DNA from: Hominimerdicola alba 8
GTDB taxonomy: Bacteria > Bacillota > Clostridia > Oscillospirales > Ruminococcaceae
Direction: 5' to 3'
DNA: 63,601 bases
NCBI RefSeq assembly: GCF_000178155.2
Contig: NZ_ADKM02000032.1
Coordinates: 1 to 63,601, forward strand
Under the pieces are notes generated by a model, which ran no database searches, was not told the DNA's origin, and was given only the letters and a program-made list of their open reading frames with translations. Position 1 is the stretch's first letter, and each line of letters begins with the position of its first letter. Made by a program: the position numbers and the translations under genes. Below are positions 8,229 to 16,951 of this stretch, piece by piece.

Positions 8229-11200
8229 ATGTTTCTGGAATTTTTTCCAAAGCATCGCAGAGTAAGCGGAACAATAAGTATAATGCTGACACTTCTGCTG
8301 CTTCCGATCTATTCTGTTTTATCGATTATTATCGAGGGTGCAAGATATCAGAGCGCCAAGCAGCAGCTCGATGAGCTGACTTATCTGGGACAGCTTGCCA
8401 TACTTGCAGACTATATGGACTTCCTTGAAGAAAATTATGACCTGTATTCATTTTACAGTGCCAGTGACGCAGAGGGCAAGCAGATGCTCGATGAGTCATT
8501 CCAGTATTATGTTGAAAGTGCGACCAGTGCAGGCGGCATAGATACAACAAAGCTCAACAAACTGTTCAACCTGCCTATGGATTGTTGTACAGTAGAGGGC
8601 ATGTATTCGCTGGCTGACCCTGAGATACTGAAATACCAGATAAAACAGTATGGCAAATACAGGATGCCTGCCGATATCTTGTCAGATTTTTCATTTAAAA
8701 TGATTTTCGATCTGCTCGAAAGTAAGCTCGGCGGCGTAGCCAAAAAACTGTCTGTTGTAAATGCCGCATCAAAGCAGATGAAGGATGCCAGCAGCATAAT
8801 GAATAATGCTAAAGCAGTATTTTCAGCTGAGGAATCACTGACTTCTAATATCAGCACATTCTCCGGCAAATATGATGAATTCCAGAATAAGAAGAGTGAG
8901 GTCACTGACTGGAATATAGATCAGGCGACCTATGATATCATCAAGAACTACACCGATGCAGATATGAATGCCCAGACGAATACAGCAAACAACCTGTACT
9001 CCAGACTGAAGAGCTGCATGAGCAGTTATCAGTCAACTGCAAACACTTATCTGAATTATGTTGAACAGATAAAAGATATCGAGTCGCAGAGCAACTGGTC
9101 AAGCGACAGCGCTAAGGTTGCTGAACATGATTCGCTTATTGAGTCGAGAGATAATGTCAAGGTCACCATCAGCGGCAGCGATGAAGGCTTTTTAGGACTG
9201 AGCGGAGAGGTCGCTTGCAGTGACCTTATCGGCGTGTTCTTCAATAAGTGCAATGAATGTATCACAAATGGTGCATTTTCAGATTTTGATCTTGATACAC
9301 AGAGCGGATACAGTACTGTCATAAGCAATCTTGGAGATGCCATAAGCGAGATACAGACAAGAGCAGCGAAATACGAAAATCTTAAGAAGATACGCGCAGC
9401 TTTTGAAGCGCACAATACTATGACAGACTATGGACATACTACGCTTTATGATTCGTATAATGATTACATCACAAAACTGAAGGCTGTCACCACCGATCTT
9501 TCCAACATTGTTGAGAACGTTTATACCATGCAGGCTGCACAGCAGGCGATGGATATAGATGATCTCAATAATAAAGGCCGCGAAGCAGCAATGAAAGAAG
9601 AGGAATACAGAGAGGCGCTTGAAAATGAAAGTGAGCAGACGATCTTAAAGCTGAAGTCAGAGCAGAGGGAACTTGCGCAGAAGCGTAAGGAGGCTTATGC
9701 AAAAGCAAAAGCGGATAAAAACTACATGAAACTTGGCTCTAATATAGCTGAAAAGTTTATAAGTGAAGTTGTTGTCAGCGGTAAACTGGACGAATGGATC
9801 ACCAAATATACGAAGGCGCCCGCTTATGATTCACCTGTCCTAAGTACACCTGATGATTACAATGAATTCGTGGCTGCTTGTTCAACTGCTCAGAATTACA
9901 GCGGCGAAAGAGTGCCTATACATAAGTTTGATATGTCGGCTGTAATGCCTGATGACCTTTCATCAGATGACACAGAGAACATGCAGGAAAAAATCGAAAA
10001 ACTTATGGACGAAGCTGAAAAGAACAAGAGCGAAGGCAGTTCAGATGATTCAGGTTCTGACACCTACACCGAATCTGAGGAAGGCGTAGACACCAGCAAT
10101 AATCTAAGTGAGAGCGAACTTGATAAAGCATTCAGTAAAATTATGAACGGTGATGACGATTTCATAGAAGAGGAATGGTTCCCCTCCGATGAAAATAAGT
10201 CATACTACCTTGATCAGCCTCAGATAATGATTCTGCTGGCATTTCTGGGCGGTACAGCAGTGGCTGAGGGTGAATTGGATAAGGGTATACTTGACCTTAT
10301 AAAAATGCTTCTGAAAGCATTCAAGAAACTCAGTCCTGCTGATTGCGGACTTGACAGCCATGTCGGAGGTGCAGGTTTAGGCAATCTCGGTGAGAAGAGC
10401 AGTATCTTCCCCAGCCATAGCTATATAAACGGATTAAGGGACGTTAATACCCACAACGCTACCAGAAATACGGCTTTGGAATATGCGCAGGAAAATCTGG
10501 GCGGAAGCGGGAACAGTCTTGGTATCCAGCTAAGCGATGCCAGTGATAGTTTCTATGTACAGAACGGATACAATCAGATCGATTCGGTGATCGATGTATT
10601 TGGTCAGCTTCAGCCCGGTACGAGCATCGCCGCTCTGATGAATGCATCAGGCAAAGCGTTCGGTGCGATAGATTCATTCATGAAGAATGTCGTTACACTT
10701 AACATTATCGGTATTATTTTCTCTCTCTGGGACTTTGTACAGGGCATAATAGGTTTTGTTGAAGCGTTGATCGACTTTGTGATCGACATAATTGCTGTCA
10801 TAGGTCTGTTTCACGATGGTGCAAACTCATTTTTCATTTATCTGCTTGACCAGATCTATTTAGGATATTATATCCAGGAACATTTCCACAGCAGGCAGAC
10901 GACGACGGAAATTGCGGAGTATTCATTCAATCCGGGCTGCGATTATAATGGTGCAACAGGTGATGACTGCCAGGAGGCATCAATGTTCAAAGCGGCACAG
11001 ATGGAATATATCATGATCGGTGATAACTGTGAGATCTCAAACCAGCGAAATACTTTCTATGCAATACTCGGTCTGCGTGTTCTTCTGAACTATTCGATGA
11101 TAGATAACCATTACGCTCTCAGAAATCTGAAAGCAATACCTTATGTAGGTTTCTTAATGCCGTTCCTTGTTGACTATTTTGATAGTAAGGTAGACCTGAT

Positions 11201-11834
11201 GTTCATGCTGAATAAGTACAAAGTGCCTCTGTTCAAGGATGATATCATGATCGTGACACTGGCTAAGGAATTCAAGAATAAGAAGAAGCGAGAGGAGCTT
11301 TTCAGTATTATCAAGTCGGCGATGGTAGATGACCTGTCATCAAACACTCGTAACGAGCGTAAGAAGAACAACAGATTTGTCTGGACAATGGAAACAGATA
11401 AGGATACAGGCAAACAGTACAGAAAGTATAAGGATAAACCCGAACTGCCCGAAGGTAAGTTCAAGGGTATGCTTGAAGAGGGTTCCGGATTAGATCTTGA
11501 TTCAAAGATGATCGAGCATACAGATGATGGTAAGTGGATAGTACGTCTTGACTACGAAACTACGATCAATGTGATTCTGTTCTTCTATCCCGCAGACATG
11601 AAAGCTGTGCGAATCGCTGACCTGATACAGATGGAGGGCATGCACAAGGCGGATAAGGGAACAGGTGGCGAATATCAGGACTTCATAACAGATTCAGGCT
11701 TCAGGCTTAAGGACTGCTATACGTATGTCAACACAAAGATCGAGGCGAATTTCACACCACTGATGCCAACACTGGCTGAGGGTCAGATATTCGATAATTC
11801 AAAATTCAATAACGTGCAGATGAATGGATATTAA
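8229..11834 (+). CDS. DUF5702-type giant protein of Tad-like locus
   Basis: A 1201-residue protein, by far the largest in the operon. It has a single N-terminal TadG-like membrane helix (GTISIMLTLLLLPIYSVLSI). A long helical, coiled-coil-prone ectodomain follows (about 60-560), then an acidic Ser/Asp linker near 590-640. Hydrophobic segments near residues 820-880 may be a further membrane-interacting region, followed by a mixed C-terminal domain. The layout matches proteins annotated DUF5702 that travel with tad genes in Clostridia; that name is from memory of the family, not a search. ATG 8229 has a perfect GGAGGAG site 6 nt upstream, so I prefer it to the upstream in-frame ATG at 8172 inside the previous gene. 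Confidence 0.75.
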   Translation: MFLEFFPKHRRVSGTISIMLTLLLLPIYSVLSIIIEGARYQSAKQQLDELTYLGQLAILADYMDFLEENYDLYSFYSASDAEGKQMLDESFQYYVESATSAGGIDTTKLNKLFNLPMDCCTVEGMYSLADPEILKYQIKQYGKYRMPADILSDFSFKMIFDLLESKLGGVAKKLSVVNAASKQMKDASSIMNNAKAVFSAEESLTSNISTFSGKYDEFQNKKSEVTDWNIDQATYDIIKNYTDADMNAQTNTANNLYSRLKSCMSSYQSTANTYLNYVEQIKDIESQSNWSSDSAKVAEHDSLIESRDNVKVTISGSDEGFLGLSGEVACSDLIGVFFNKCNECITNGAFSDFDLDTQSGYSTVISNLGDAISEIQTRAAKYENLKKIRAAFEAHNTMTDYGHTTLYDSYNDYITKLKAVTTDLSNIVENVYTMQAAQQAMDIDDLNNKGREAAMKEEEYREALENESEQTILKLKSEQRELAQKRKEAYAKAKADKNYMKLGSNIAEKFISEVVVSGKLDEWITKYTKAPAYDSPVLSTPDDYNEFVAACSTAQNYSGERVPIHKFDMSAVMPDDLSSDDTENMQEKIEKLMDEAEKNKSEGSSDDSGSDTYTESEEGVDTSNNLSESELDKAFSKIMNGDDDFIEEEWFPSDENKSYYLDQPQIMILLAFLGGTAVAEGELDKGILDLIKMLLKAFKKLSPADCGLDSHVGGAGLGNLGEKSSIFPSHSYINGLRDVNTHNATRNTALEYAQENLGGSGNSLGIQLSDASDSFYVQNGYNQIDSVIDVFGQLQPGTSIAALMNASGKAFGAIDSFMKNVVTLNIIGIIFSLWDFVQGIIGFVEALIDFVIDIIAVIGLFHDGANSFFIYLLDQIYLGYYIQEHFHSRQTTTEIAEYSFNPGCDYNGATGDDCQEASMFKAAQMEYIMIGDNCEISNQRNTFYAILGLRVLLNYSMIDNHYALRNLKAIPYVGFLMPFLVDYFDSKVDLMFMLNKYKVPLFKDDIMIVTLAKEFKNKKKREELFSIIKSAMVDDLSSNTRNERKKNNRFVWTMETDKDTGKQYRKYKDKPELPEGKFKGMLEEGSGLDLDSKMIEHTDDGKWIVRLDYETTINVILFFYPADMKAVRIADLIQMEGMHKADKGTGGEYQDFITDSGFRLKDCYTYVNTKIEANFTPLMPTLAEGQIFDNSKFNNVQMNGY

Positions 11835-11853
11835 TGGATATAGAGGTGATATA

Positions 11854-12576
11854 ATGAAAAAAGAGAATGGTTCGCTAACTATCGAAGCCTCTATATCGCT
11901 GGTGTTTTTCGTGCTGGTCATGTTTACATTCATGGCGATAGCAAGGTTCACAACGATGCAGAACCGTGTCAAGCATTCACTTAACCAGACTGCCATAACT
12001 TTCTCTGCGCGTAATCAGTACTTAAATAATATTGGAAGTTGTGTTGAACAGCTGACTGGTGCGACTGTGGCTGAGTATAAGGATTTTCTGGATTTTTTCT
12101 CAGAGAAATTAGGTTCAGGCACGCTCGAATCAAAAGTGCCCTATACAAATGAACACATGTCGAACGATACTCTGAAATACGAGGTCGAAAAGATATTCGT
12201 TGCTGAGTTCTTCGGGCTTGATTACGAAGATGTTGAGAACAGCAGTCTTATCACAAGTGCACTTAAGAATGATAACATAACATATACCGTACCATCGCTG
12301 GACGGTAAGAGTGACAGTGAAAAAGAAGCTATATTTCTTGAAGTGCTGGAAAAAGAGGGCATCAAAGAGCTGAGTTTTGAGGGCGGATACGATGGCGGAA
12401 AGTTCATTGGTAAGCCTTCTGACGAGGACAAGGCAGCTTATCATCTCGGTGGTAATAAACAACTTTACGTCAAGCTGACCTATAAGCTGGATGTCCCGTT
12501 CTCTTTCGCAGAAGCGCTGGGTTCGACAGCTGAGCCTGAGTTTTCGGACTCGATAAAAATGACTATCTTAGAATAA
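11854..12576 (+). CDS. TadE-like pseudopilin (second)
   Basis: A 240-residue protein with the prepilin-type start NGSLTIEASISLVFFVLVMF: Gly before SLTIE gives the classical Glu at +5. A soluble domain follows. It likely joins the first TadE-like protein and the DUF5702 protein as a minor-pilin complex. ATG 11854 was chosen for its AGAGGTG site; an upstream in-frame ATG at 11824 overlaps the previous gene. The gap to the phosphatase gene is 12 nt. Confidence 0.8.
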   Translation: MKKENGSLTIEASISLVFFVLVMFTFMAIARFTTMQNRVKHSLNQTAITFSARNQYLNNIGSCVEQLTGATVAEYKDFLDFFSEKLGSGTLESKVPYTNEHMSNDTLKYEVEKIFVAEFFGLDYEDVENSSLITSALKNDNITYTVPSLDGKSDSEKEAIFLEVLEKEGIKELSFEGGYDGGKFIGKPSDEDKAAYHLGGNKQLYVKLTYKLDVPFSFAEALGSTAEPEFSDSIKMTILE

Positions 12577-12588
12577 GAGGTAAAAAAT

Positions 12589-13320
12589 ATGAGTCTGAAC
12601 TATTCAACGCACACTCACATAGGCAGCCGTCCCGTCAACGAGGACAGCATAGATGTCGCTGAAAAAAACGGCGTTTACTGCTTTATCCTTTGTGACGGGC
12701 TGGGCGGACACGGCAAGGGTGACTTAGCATCGCAGTTCGTTGTCGGTCATCTGAAAAAAAGTTTTGCTGATGCTGTTGATGCAGATGCTTTCTGGGTCGA
12801 TTCACTGGATAAGGCTCAGGAGGCGCTGATGACAGAGCAGAGCAGAGTAGGTTCAAAACTGGAGATGAAGACAACAGCCGTTGTGCTGACCATAGACGGC
12901 AACAGGGCGCGCTGCGGTCATATCGGTGATTCGCGCTGCTATCATTTCCGTAAAAACAAGCTGCTGACCCGCACAAGTGACCACAGTGTACCGCAGATGT
13001 TGGTACTGGCAGGCGAGATCAAAGAAAAGCATATCAGGAACCACCCTGACAGAAACAGACTGCTGAGAGTTATGGGCGTTGAATGGGACAGTCCGAGATA
13101 CGAGTTATCAGACTGGGTGGAGATACAGGCGGGCGATGCCTTCCTGCTCTGCTCAGACGGTTTCTGGGAGCCGATAGTTGAAAAGGATATGTGCAAGCTG
13201 CTTAAAAAGAGCGACAATGCTTTGCAGTGGCTCAGCGCGATGGCTGAACGTGCTCACAAGAATGCAGAGGGGACAGATATGGATAACAATTCTGCCATAG
13301 CTGTTTGTATCACGGGATAA
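12589..13320 (+). CDS. PP2C-family Ser/Thr phosphatase
   Basis: A 243-residue stand-alone PP2C (PPM) phosphatase. The metal-binding and catalytic motifs are intact: SRPVNEDSIDV, CDGLGGHGKGD, HIGDSRCYHF, LCSDGFWEP and the C-terminal DNNSAIAV. It should remove phosphate from Ser/Thr on operon products, most simply the kinase encoded two genes downstream. It is 3 nt from the next PP2C gene. Confidence 0.92.
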   Translation: MSLNYSTHTHIGSRPVNEDSIDVAEKNGVYCFILCDGLGGHGKGDLASQFVVGHLKKSFADAVDADAFWVDSLDKAQEALMTEQSRVGSKLEMKTTAVVLTIDGNRARCGHIGDSRCYHFRKNKLLTRTSDHSVPQMLVLAGEIKEKHIRNHPDRNRLLRVMGVEWDSPRYELSDWVEIQAGDAFLLCSDGFWEPIVEKDMCKLLKKSDNALQWLSAMAERAHKNAEGTDMDNNSAIAVCITG

Positions 13321-13323
13321 GCG

Positions 13324-14046
13324 ATGGAATACACTATACGTTCATTTAAGGGTACGCGGACAGAACAGCAGGACAGAGCGGCTGTAATAGTCAAAGAAAA
13401 TGGAATATTCGCAGTAGTGTGTGACGGAATGGGCGGATGCGAAAACGGAGGAACTATCTCACGGGTAGCTGTGGAAGAACTCTGTTTTCGGTTCGAGCAT
13501 TCCGTCTGCTCTGATTTTATCGGGTTTATGTCAAAAGAAGCTGCCGATCTGGACAAAAAGATAGGTCGCATTTACCGCAGGCGCGGCGGCACTACGCTGC
13601 TGGCTGCCTTTGTCGATAACAGTGGAAAGCTGAGTTGGTTCTCGCTGGGTGACAGCAGGCTTTATCTTTATGGTAAAGACGGGGCAGAACAGCTGACTGA
13701 GGATCACAATTATTTCGCCAAGCTGAACAAAATGCTGGCGGAGGGCAGGATAACCGAAGAAACATACAGGCGAGAGGCTCAGCGCGGGCATGCTCTGACC
13801 AGTTTTCTGGGCGTAAACGGGCTGAGCCTTTGCTGTACGGGCGAACGTCAGATAGAGCACACAGATGTTGTGCTGCTGACATCTGACGGGCTGTATAAAG
13901 CCATAAGACCTGAGAGTTTTTGCGAGATCGTCAGGTCGGGCGGCGGACTTGAATCTGCCGCTGATAATATGCTGGGCAGTGTATGCAAAATTAAGGACAG
14001 GGCGATAGATAATACCACTTTTATATTGATCGGGATCGGGGTATGA
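13324..14046 (+). CDS. PP2C-family Ser/Thr phosphatase (second in tandem)
   Basis: A 240-residue PPM phosphatase, paralogous to its upstream neighbour but divergent. Visible motifs are GTRTEQQDRAAV (Gln in place of the usual Asn/Glu), CDGMGGCENGG, SLGDSRLYLY, LTSDGLYKA and DNTTFILI. Having two different PP2Cs side by side, plus a third at the operon start, suggests distinct targets rather than redundancy (inference). Only 3 nt separate it from the kinase gene. Confidence 0.9.
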   Translation: MEYTIRSFKGTRTEQQDRAAVIVKENGIFAVVCDGMGGCENGGTISRVAVEELCFRFEHSVCSDFIGFMSKEAADLDKKIGRIYRRRGGTTLLAAFVDNSGKLSWFSLGDSRLYLYGKDGAEQLTEDHNYFAKLNKMLAEGRITEETYRREAQRGHALTSFLGVNGLSLCCTGERQIEHTDVVLLTSDGLYKAIRPESFCEIVRSGGGLESAADNMLGSVCKIKDRAIDNTTFILIGIGV

Positions 14047-14049
14047 TAA

Positions 14050-16467
14050 ATGAAACTGACAAGGTGTGACAAGATAGAAAATCATTTTTATGACAGGGAG
14101 AAGTACAGCTGTTGTCCTGACTGCTATGGCAAGGAGAATGCCAAGATAGGCAGAGCGGCAAAGATACGGTATGTCAGCAACAGTCAGCAGGGCGGCGGTG
14201 AGTCGGCGGTAAAAGGCAGCGATGCTGATGACAGGACTGTTGCTATGTATGATGAAGCTGATGACGGCAGGACTGTCGCTATGTATGGCGAAGCTGATGA
14301 TGACAGAACGGTCGCTATGTACGACATTTCAGAAAACGATGAAAGCGGCGGTGACAACAGCAGTTCGATAACGCTGGAAATGTATGATGACGGCGAAACA
14401 AGTCTTTCGGAAGCTGAACGCATGCACGAAGAAGATAACGGCGAGGTGAATGAAGACTTCTCGCAGGTCGATAGGCTGAAATGCGTTGAAACTGCTGACG
14501 GCAGAAAACTCTGCGTTAACTGCTTCGGTGTGCATGACGGTATCGGCAAATGCCCGCACTGCGGCTTCAACGAGGGCGATGTACCAAAACAGCCCGACCA
14601 TCTTTTTGCGGGCATGACGCTCAATTCAAGATATGTTATCGGTGAAGTGCTGGGCGCAGGCGGATTTGGTGTTTCCTACAAGGCGTGGGATATGAAGCTG
14701 GATACTGTCATTGCAGTAAAGGAATACTACCCCAGCGGCATAGTAAACCGTACTCCCGGTACCAAAGAAGTCATAATGTATGCCCGTAAGAAAGACAGAG
14801 AATATGAATTCGGCAAAGAGCGTTTTCTCAATGAAGCCCGCAATATGGCGAAATTCAACTCCGAAAAGAACATCGTAAACGTGTTTGAATTCTTTGAAGA
14901 GAACAGCACTGCCTATATCGTTATGGAATTTCTTGACGGCATTACGCTCAGTGACTATCTCCGCAGTACAGGAAAAGTCGGCGTGGAAAAAAGCATAGAT
15001 GTCACAAATGCTATATGCGATGCACTGACAAAACTTCATGCAGAGGGCATAATACACAGAGATATCAGCCCCGACAACATCTTCATGTGTAAGGACGGCG
15101 GCATAAAGCTGATAGATTTCGGTACAGCGCGTTTTGCGATGGACGAAAACAAGCAGATGACCATAGTGCTGAAACCCGGTTTTGCGCCACCTGAACAGTA
15201 TGAGAAAATAAACAAACAGGGTCCCTGGACTGACCTGTATGCACTGGGCGCTACGCTTTACTATATACTGACAGGCATAAAGCCTGAGGAATCCACCAAC
15301 CGAAAGGTAAAGGACAGCCTGAAATATCCACACGAACTTGACCCGAAGATACCGATAAATCTCAGCAACACTATCATGAAAGCTATGGCGGTGGAAGTTT
15401 CGATGAGGTTTAAGACGGTCAAGGAGTTCACAGATGCACTGAACAAGGGCAAAAAGATACTGCCTGTACACATCGAGCGCAGGCGGCGCAAACAGAAGCG
15501 CTTTGCGGGCATCGCGGCGGCTGCCGCTGTGCTGGGTGCGGGCGCTTATTACAGCTACAGTCAGTATGATGCCGAAAAGCAGGCGAACACTCTGCCGCCC
15601 GGAAACATTACGATGTGGTACTGTAAGAGCGGTGATGAAGCGGCTGATCTGGCTGAACAGGCGGCGTATGAAGCTATCATTCAGGATTTCAGTACCAGTT
15701 TCCCCGATGTTACCATAAAGATCGAGGGATTTGAAGAAGACGAATATCTGAAAAAGCTGAGTTCGGATAAGAAACAGCCTAACCTGTATGAGTATGCGGG
15801 CAGTCTGTCGGCGGGTGTGCCGCTCGGCCTGAAAGAGGTCTATCTTTCAGAATTCGGAAAGGCTTGTTCACAGCTTGAAAAGGCAGAAAAGTGCTACGGC
15901 AGTTATGATTATCTGCCGCTTGGCTACAATGTGCCTGTAGTTTTCAGGAACACTTCGCTAGACAGCAGCAAAGATGGCAAAATAAAGAATGTATCAGCTA
16001 TGGAGTCATCGGCGGAAGATGCAGATGATTACACCTTTGACAATGATGTGTTCAAGGAGATGCTGGGTGCTAAAAACAGCGCATTCTCGGAAGATGCCGA
16101 AAGCCTTTTCGTGGGCGGCGAGGCTGTCTACTATGCGACTTTTACCGACAATTATTTCCGCGTACAAAACGACCTGCCTGCACGCTACAAGGTATGCACC
16201 TGCGATGTGGACAGGATAATGTGCAGATACGACAATGTGTGGTGTGCAAACAAGCTGGATAAGAACGAGGACAAGGCAGCATTGAGGCTGCTGGAATTTA
16301 TGCTCAATGAAAATGCACAGGACGAACTGCATATCCAGAACAACCTGCACAGTCTGCCGATAAACGATGGTCTGATAGAGGAATATACAGATGTCTACAA
16401 TGAACTTTCGCCTGTTTTTGAGGACAGAGAAAGGTTTGTGTTCACAAAAAACGCAAAGGCGGATTAA
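14050..16467 (+). CDS. membrane Ser/Thr kinase with solute-binding-like ectodomain
   Basis: An 805-residue chimeric protein. Residues 6-25 and 155-171 contain CxxC pairs of zinc-ribbon type. Residues 61-92 hold three RTVAM repeats at 12-residue spacing. The kinase domain (about 192-465) has a Gly loop LGAGGFG (201-207), Lys224, HRDISPDN (336-343) and IDFGTAR (355-361). One membrane helix (485-500) leads to a C-terminal domain (515-805) that starts GNITMWYCKSGDE and reads like a family 1 extracellular solute-binding protein. Hanks-type kinases sense outside signals through ectodomains, usually PASTA; a binding-protein ectodomain is unusual. The catalytic loop has Ser where Lys is usual (HRDxKxxN). 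It is the last intact gene of the Tad-like operon. Confidence 0.88.
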   Translation: MKLTRCDKIENHFYDREKYSCCPDCYGKENAKIGRAAKIRYVSNSQQGGGESAVKGSDADDRTVAMYDEADDGRTVAMYGEADDDRTVAMYDISENDESGGDNSSSITLEMYDDGETSLSEAERMHEEDNGEVNEDFSQVDRLKCVETADGRKLCVNCFGVHDGIGKCPHCGFNEGDVPKQPDHLFAGMTLNSRYVIGEVLGAGGFGVSYKAWDMKLDTVIAVKEYYPSGIVNRTPGTKEVIMYARKKDREYEFGKERFLNEARNMAKFNSEKNIVNVFEFFEENSTAYIVMEFLDGITLSDYLRSTGKVGVEKSIDVTNAICDALTKLHAEGIIHRDISPDNIFMCKDGGIKLIDFGTARFAMDENKQMTIVLKPGFAPPEQYEKINKQGPWTDLYALGATLYYILTGIKPEESTNRKVKDSLKYPHELDPKIPINLSNTIMKAMAVEVSMRFKTVKEFTDALNKGKKILPVHIERRRRKQKRFAGIAAAAAVLGAGAYYSYSQYDAEKQANTLPPGNITMWYCKSGDEAADLAEQAAYEAIIQDFSTSFPDVTIKIEGFEEDEYLKKLSSDKKQPNLYEYAGSLSAGVPLGLKEVYLSEFGKACSQLEKAEKCYGSYDYLPLGYNVPVVFRNTSLDSSKDGKIKNVSAMESSAEDADDYTFDNDVFKEMLGAKNSAFSEDAESLFVGGEAVYYATFTDNYFRVQNDLPARYKVCTCDVDRIMCRYDNVWCANKLDKNEDKAALRLLEFMLNENAQDELHIQNNLHSLPINDGLIEEYTDVYNELSPVFEDRERFVFTKNAKAD

Positions 16468-16490
16468 GGAATTACATCAGGAGATAATTT

Positions 16491-16595
16491 ATGTCAGGAT
16501 AAAAAAATCATTATAAGAAAATTATTGCTTTAGTAATAGTGTTATTATTTCCGTTTTCTGCTGAAGTAACAAGTTATATGAGATTTTTGGATTAA
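16491..16595 (+). pseudogene. remnant of a small signal-peptide gene
   Basis: A good ribosome-binding site (CAGGAGATAATTT) precedes ATG 16491, but the frame stops at codon 4 (TAA 16500-16502). The same frame is then open for 30 codons and reads as a signal peptide: KKIIALVIVLLFPFSAEV, ending at TAA 16593-16595. The stop sits at the left target duplication of the mobile element at 16604. It looks like the start of a secreted or lipoprotein-like last gene of the operon that has been lost. I cannot exclude chance for so short a frame. Confidence 0.45.
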
Positions 16596-16603
16596 TTGAC
16601 GAA

Positions 16604-16768
16604 TGTGGTTATCCCGCTGACACACCAAAATAAACGATGTTATATTGGGAACTGAATATAGTTGGCGTTTATCTTTCCCCCCGCCTGCGGCGGGGGGAAA
16701 GATAACATCAACTCAGTATTTCCTTGTTATAAGGGTATTTTTGGGTGGTGTGCTAAAGGGATAGTCAT
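16604..16768 (+). mobile_element. family 1 miniature element, copy A (with GC hairpin)
   Basis: A 165-bp non-coding element. The left end is TGTGGTTATCCCGCTGACAC and the right end is the imperfect inverse (GTGCTAAAGGGATAGTCAT). It is flanked by a perfect 9-bp direct repeat, ATTGACGAA, at 16595-16603 and 16769-16777. In the middle is a strong hairpin, CCCCCCGCC/GGCGGGGGG, around 16677-16697. It has no coding capacity, so it must be mobilised in trans if at all. It lies between the kinase gene and the putative operon terminator. Confidence 0.85.
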
Positions 16769-16796
16769 ATTGACGAATGATATTGTCTGTATTTTA

Positions 16797-16833
16797 AACT
16801 CTCGACCTATTGTGGTCGGGAGTTCCTTTTTTT
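16797..16833 (+). terminator. intrinsic terminator of the Tad-like operon
   Basis: AACTCTCGACC pairs with GGTCGGGAGTT over a 6-nt loop, followed by CCTTTTTTTAT. It is a strong rho-independent terminator. It is the first one after the kinase gene, and the mobile element lies just upstream of it. Confidence 0.8.
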
Positions 16834-16867
16834 ATCTGAACTTCTGCCGATGTCACAGCCGCACTGT

Positions 16868-16896
16868 TTGACAGTCGATGCTTTTCATGATATAAT
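16868..16896 (+). promoter_or_regulatory. sigma-A promoter for FAH-family gene
   Basis: TTGACA (16868-16873), a 17-bp spacer and TATAAT (16891-16896): full consensus, about 55 bp upstream of the next start codon. Confidence 0.85.
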
Positions 16897-16951
16897 TATA
16901 CTGTTAACGTCAAAAAACGGCTTATATAGCCATCATTATCGGAGGTAAAAA

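Noticed and set aside
14626-15471. 281-residue open frame antisense to the kinase domain
   Set aside because: The forward strand has clear kinase motifs; the reverse frame has no family signature or ribosome-binding site.
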